Of a stretch of 64,000 bases of DNA, positions 61,521 to 64,000 are shown piece by piece. Source of the stretch: Pseudomonas sp. PH1b (lineage in GTDB: Bacteria > Pseudomonadota > Gammaproteobacteria > Pseudomonadales > Pseudomonadaceae); assembly GCF_000633395.1 (NCBI RefSeq), contig NZ_AYMU01000005.1:1-64000 (forward strand). The letters run 5' to 3'. Both the position numbers and the translations under genes were made by a program. Position 1 is the first letter of the stretch. Each line of letters opens with the position of its first letter. Below the pieces are notes generated by a model that had not been told where the DNA came from, did no database searches, and saw only the letters and a list, made by a program, of their open reading frames with translations.

Positions 61521-62747
61521 ATGAAACCAAGCAGCACCTCGATCGCCTGCGCTGTCAGCCTTGCCAGCCTGTGCCTGTTGTCCTCCGCCCACGCCGACCA
61601 GGGCAGTGACACGGTGGCCCGCCTGACCCAGTTGTACAACGACACCCGCCAGGATTGCGGCGGCCCGTCGAAGCCGGCCTTTCTCTGCTCCGGCGTACTG
61701 TTTCGCGCCACCTGGCCCTCCACCGACTACCAGTTCTACAGCATCAGCCCGAAAAGCCAGGCCAGCGGCGGGGTCTCGGCGTCCTACCTGCGCAAGGACT
61801 CCAAATACCGCAAGCTGGCCTACGGGCTGCAGAGCGGTTTCATCTTCGACACCATCTTCGGCAACCCCAAGGACCACCAGGATTACGCGGTGCTCTGTTC
61901 CTTTCCCATCGATGCCGCCACCGACGACCGCGGGCAGCAGGGCTGCACCGATTCGCGGCGCACCCCGGGCAATGTCGAGAAGTACTGCCACGAGATCGGC
62001 GTGACCAGTGCCGAGCAGTGGGGTGCCAACTACCGGCAGAACCGCGGCGATCACTCGCGCCAGTGCTCCTTCGATGTGCGTGACGAGCGCAACACCGCCG
62101 CCGGCCCGGCGTTCTACCAGAGCATTCGCTCCATGGCGCAGATCGCCGCGGAATCCTTCGGTACCCAGAATGAACTGCGCCTGGCCAAGTGGGAGGAAAA
62201 GCCGCCGCAGTCGCCGTCGATCCTGGCCCTGTTCTACACCGAGGATCCGGGCCTGGAGGGCGCCCGCCTGAACCAGATCCAGTGGTACAAGGCAGTGCAG
62301 CAATACCTGCCGGTGATCAACATGAAGCTGCCGCAGACCCCGGCGCAGGATGCGAGCTTCGTCTATGACAACAAGAAGCAGGTGATCTACCCCATCACCG
62401 AGAAGAACAGCTGCGAGCGCTATGTGCAGAGCGCGGTGTGGGTCGAGCGCGACGACCCGGGCTTCGGCAAGAAGGTCATGACCCTGGAAGTGACTCCTAC
62501 CGATTGCGGGCGCAACGTCAAGGACAACCAGACCAACAACTTCTTCAACGAACTGGCCAGCGACCACTACCTTGATGCCCAGTGGAAGAACAACCCGGAC
62601 AACCGCGACAGCAGCGTCGGCAGCATGCGCCGGCAACTGGTCTGCCACTTCAACATTGCCCGCAACAAGCCCGAGTGGAACCTCGAGCCGTCGCGGCCCT
62701 ACACCTCCAACGAAGACTCCATCGCCAAGGGCTGCAACAACACCTGA
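61521..62747 (+). CDS. Secreted halovibrin-like (HvnA/HvnC-type) protein
   Basis: The protein has 408 residues from ATG 61521, with signal peptide (CAVSLASLCLLSSAHA). The mature N-terminus (ARLTQLYNDTRQDCGG, PAFLCSGVLFRAT, GGVSASYLRKDSKYRKLAYG) recalls halovibrin-type secreted proteins of Pseudomonas and Vibrio, some of which have NAD-glycohydrolase activity; this is from memory. It has many cysteines, consistent with an extracellular disulfide-bonded protein. No neighbouring gene clarifies its role. It is followed directly by REP-like repeats. Confidence 0.6.
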   Translation: MKPSSTSIACAVSLASLCLLSSAHADQGSDTVARLTQLYNDTRQDCGGPSKPAFLCSGVLFRATWPSTDYQFYSISPKSQASGGVSASYLRKDSKYRKLAYGLQSGFIFDTIFGNPKDHQDYAVLCSFPIDAATDDRGQQGCTDSRRTPGNVEKYCHEIGVTSAEQWGANYRQNRGDHSRQCSFDVRDERNTAAGPAFYQSIRSMAQIAAESFGTQNELRLAKWEEKPPQSPSILALFYTEDPGLEGARLNQIQWYKAVQQYLPVINMKLPQTPAQDASFVYDNKKQVIYPITEKNSCERYVQSAVWVERDDPGFGKKVMTLEVTPTDCGRNVKDNQTNNFFNELASDHYLDAQWKNNPDNRDSSVGSMRRQLVCHFNIARNKPEWNLEPSRPYTSNEDSIAKGCNNT

Positions 62748-62756
62748 CCCCGCCCC

Positions 62757-62999
62757 TGTAGGAGCTGGCTTGCCAGCGAACAGGCCCGCCAGCCTGGCGC
62801 CGCCTATGGGTACGCCTTCGCCGGCAAGCCGGCTCCTACAAAACCGCGCTCGCCGGCAATCCCCTTGTAGGAGCTGGCTTGCCAGCGAACAGGCCCGCCA
62901 GCCTGGCGCCGCCTGTGGGTACGCCTTCGCCGGCAAGCCGGCTCCTACAAAACCGCGCCCGCCGGTAATCCCCCTGTAGGAGCTGGCTTGCCAGCGAAC
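62757..62999. repeat. Tandem 109-bp REP-like repeat, two full copies and one partial
   Basis: Copies begin with TGTAGGAGCTGGCTTGCC at 62757, 62866 and 62975, a constant period of 109 bases. Each full copy holds the inverted ending GCCGGCTCCTACA, so it can fold into a long cruciform/hairpin typical of Pseudomonas REP doublets. The third copy stops after about 25 bases at the end of the MFS gene. Copies differ by only a few bases. Confidence 0.9.
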
Positions 63000-63004
63000 C
63001 CCCG

Positions 63005-64000
63005 TCAGACGTGGTCGATATCCACATCCCGCGTCTCATGCAGGCACAACAGGCCGACCACCAGGCTGACCCCGGTGATCAGCACCGGGTACCACAGCCC
63101 ATAGAAGATATCGCCGGTATACACCACCAGGGCGAACGACACCGTCGGCAGGAAGCCGCCAAACCAGCCGTTGCCGATGTGGTAGGGCAGGGACATCGAG
63201 GTGTAGCGGATGCGGGTCGGGAACAGTTCCACCATCAGCGCGGCCAGCGGGCCGTAGCACATGGCGGCAATCAGGATCAGGGCAACGATCAGCGCCACCA
63301 CCATGGCCTTGTTGACGTTCTGGCTGTCGGCCTGCTGCGGATAGCCGGCCAGGGTCACGGCGCCGCGCAGGGCCGCTTCATCGAAACCGTCGAGCTTCAC
63401 CTCACCGACATTCACTTGCACCGGGCTGCCGGCGGGGGCGGCGACGCTGCTGTAGGGCAGGCCCTGTTTCACCAGGAAGGTCTTGACCTTGTCGCAGGGG
63501 CTGTCGAAGCGCGCCTTGCCCACCGGGTCGAACTGGAAGGTACAGGTAGCTGGGTCGGCAATGACGCTGATGGGCGCCTGGCGGCTGGCCTGGTCGATGG
63601 CCGGGTTGGCGTAGTGGGCCAGGGCCTTGAAGATCGGGAAGTACAGCAGCGTGGCCAGCAGCAGGCCAAGCATCAGCACTGGTTTGCGCCCGATCTTGTC
63701 CGAGAGCCAGCCGAAGAAAATGAACATCGGCGCGCCAATCACCACCGCGATGATCAGCAGGCTGTTGGCCAGGGCCGGGTCCATCTTGAGGAACTGGGTG
63801 AGGAAGAACAGAACGTAGAACTGCGCGGCATAGAAGGTCACCGCCTGCCCGGCGTTGATGCTGAACAGGGCAATCAGCACCACCTTGAGGTTTTCCCATT
63901 TGCCGAAGGATTCGCTGATCGGTGCGGTGCTTGCCTTGCCTTCTTCCTTCATTTTTAGAAAGGCCGGCGACTCGTGCAGGCTCATGCGGATCCAGGTGGA
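63005..64000 (-). CDS. MFS metabolite:proton symporter (5' end outside window)
   Basis: At least 331 residues are visible. The reading frame is open to the window end (upstream of the internal Met it continues ...TWIRMSLHES), so the N-terminal part is missing. The core has six or more hydrophobic helices and the MFS loop GWLSDKIGRKPVLM. A long insertion of about 80 residues lies between helices (CTFQFDPVGKARFDSPCDKVKTFL...), as in MHS-type (shikimate/proline-betaine-like) carriers of pseudomonads. It is an inner-membrane uptake protein, substrate unknown. Confidence 0.87.
   Translation of the reverse strand, partial: STWIRMSLHESPAFLKMKEEGKASTAPISESFGKWENLKVVLIALFSINAGQAVTFYAAQFYVLFFLTQFLKMDPALANSLLIIAVVIGAPMFIFFGWLSDKIGRKPVLMLGLLLATLLYFPIFKALAHYANPAIDQASRQAPISVIADPATCTFQFDPVGKARFDSPCDKVKTFLVKQGLPYSSVAAPAGSPVQVNVGEVKLDGFDEAALRGAVTLAGYPQQADSQNVNKAMVVALIVALILIAAMCYGPLAALMVELFPTRIRYTSMSLPYHIGNGWFGGFLPTVSFALVVYTGDIFYGLWYPVLITGVSLVVGLLCLHETRDVDIDHV

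Noticed and set aside
62757..62999. CRISPR-like array
   Set aside because: The repeated unit is the whole 109 bases with no variable spacers, and the ends are inverted, as in REP elements.

Overview
The window looks like a chromosome segment of a fluorescent-group Pseudomonas (P. fluorescens / protegens / chlororaphis type). The evidence is the high G+C with Pseudomonas codon use, the DUF1302/DUF1329 pair, SOS-type DNA polymerase II, a serralysin (AprA-type) protease, and REP-like repeats beginning TGTAGGAGCTGGCTTGCC. Assignment below genus is inference.

Layout. (1) 1-5400: the 3' end of a CdiA/filamentous haemagglutinin gene with a translationally coupled candidate immunity gene. An A+T-rich graveyard of orphan toxin, immunity and lipoprotein fragments follows, then an intact DUF2846-like lipoprotein gene. 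(2) 5470-17025: a catabolic-looking block: amidase, M20 amidohydrolase and MFS carrier; DUF1329 and DUF1302 envelope proteins with a divergent LysR regulator; an AraC regulator divergent from an acyl-CoA synthetase. (3) 17146-54592: about 37 kb of biosynthetic gene cluster. (4) 54600-64000: ordinary genome (small hypotheticals, polB, cupin, aprA, glycine-rich protein, a halovibrin-like secreted protein, a 109-bp tandem REP-like repeat, part of an MFS carrier).

The cluster is the main discovery. It encodes an AHBA synthase/RifK-like aminotransferase with a RifL-like oxidoreductase, a RifN/MitS-like ROK kinase, a RifM-like HAD phosphatase and a RifJ/MmcF-like type II dehydroquinase. It also has an ANL ligase with a stand-alone ACP, a B12-type radical SAM enzyme, a second CxxxCxxC radical SAM enzyme, a GT2 glycosyltransferase and a PIG-L deacetylase. 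From memory of the mitomycin locus, these correspond class by class to MitA, MitE, MmcB, MmcD, MitD, MitB and MitC. I therefore infer an aminohydroxybenzoate plus amino-sugar (mitosane-like) scaffold. No aminoDHQ synthase or aminoDAHP synthase is present.

Modules not expected for a mitosane are added: a free carrier protein plus a Cy-A-PCP-TE NRPS with a cysteine-like code; an APS kinase and a sulfotransferase; a Cys/Met-type PLP enzyme and an OsmC-like protein; S-adenosylmethionine decarboxylase plus a BpsA-like aminopropyltransferase homologue; a methyltransferase, an acetyltransferase and a flavoprotein; an active-looking AlkP-superfamily enzyme and a degenerate paralogue; and a transglutaminase-like protein. 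Export and self-protection candidates are an MMPL/LolA-like/outer-membrane barrel trio, a MATE carrier and two VOC proteins. The forward genes 18194-44757 form a nearly continuous, coupled transcription unit. A reverse unit (49270 to 44697) and a second forward unit (49885-54592) share a 614-bp A+T-rich divergent control region. The product is not known to me; its composition is inferred from gene content.
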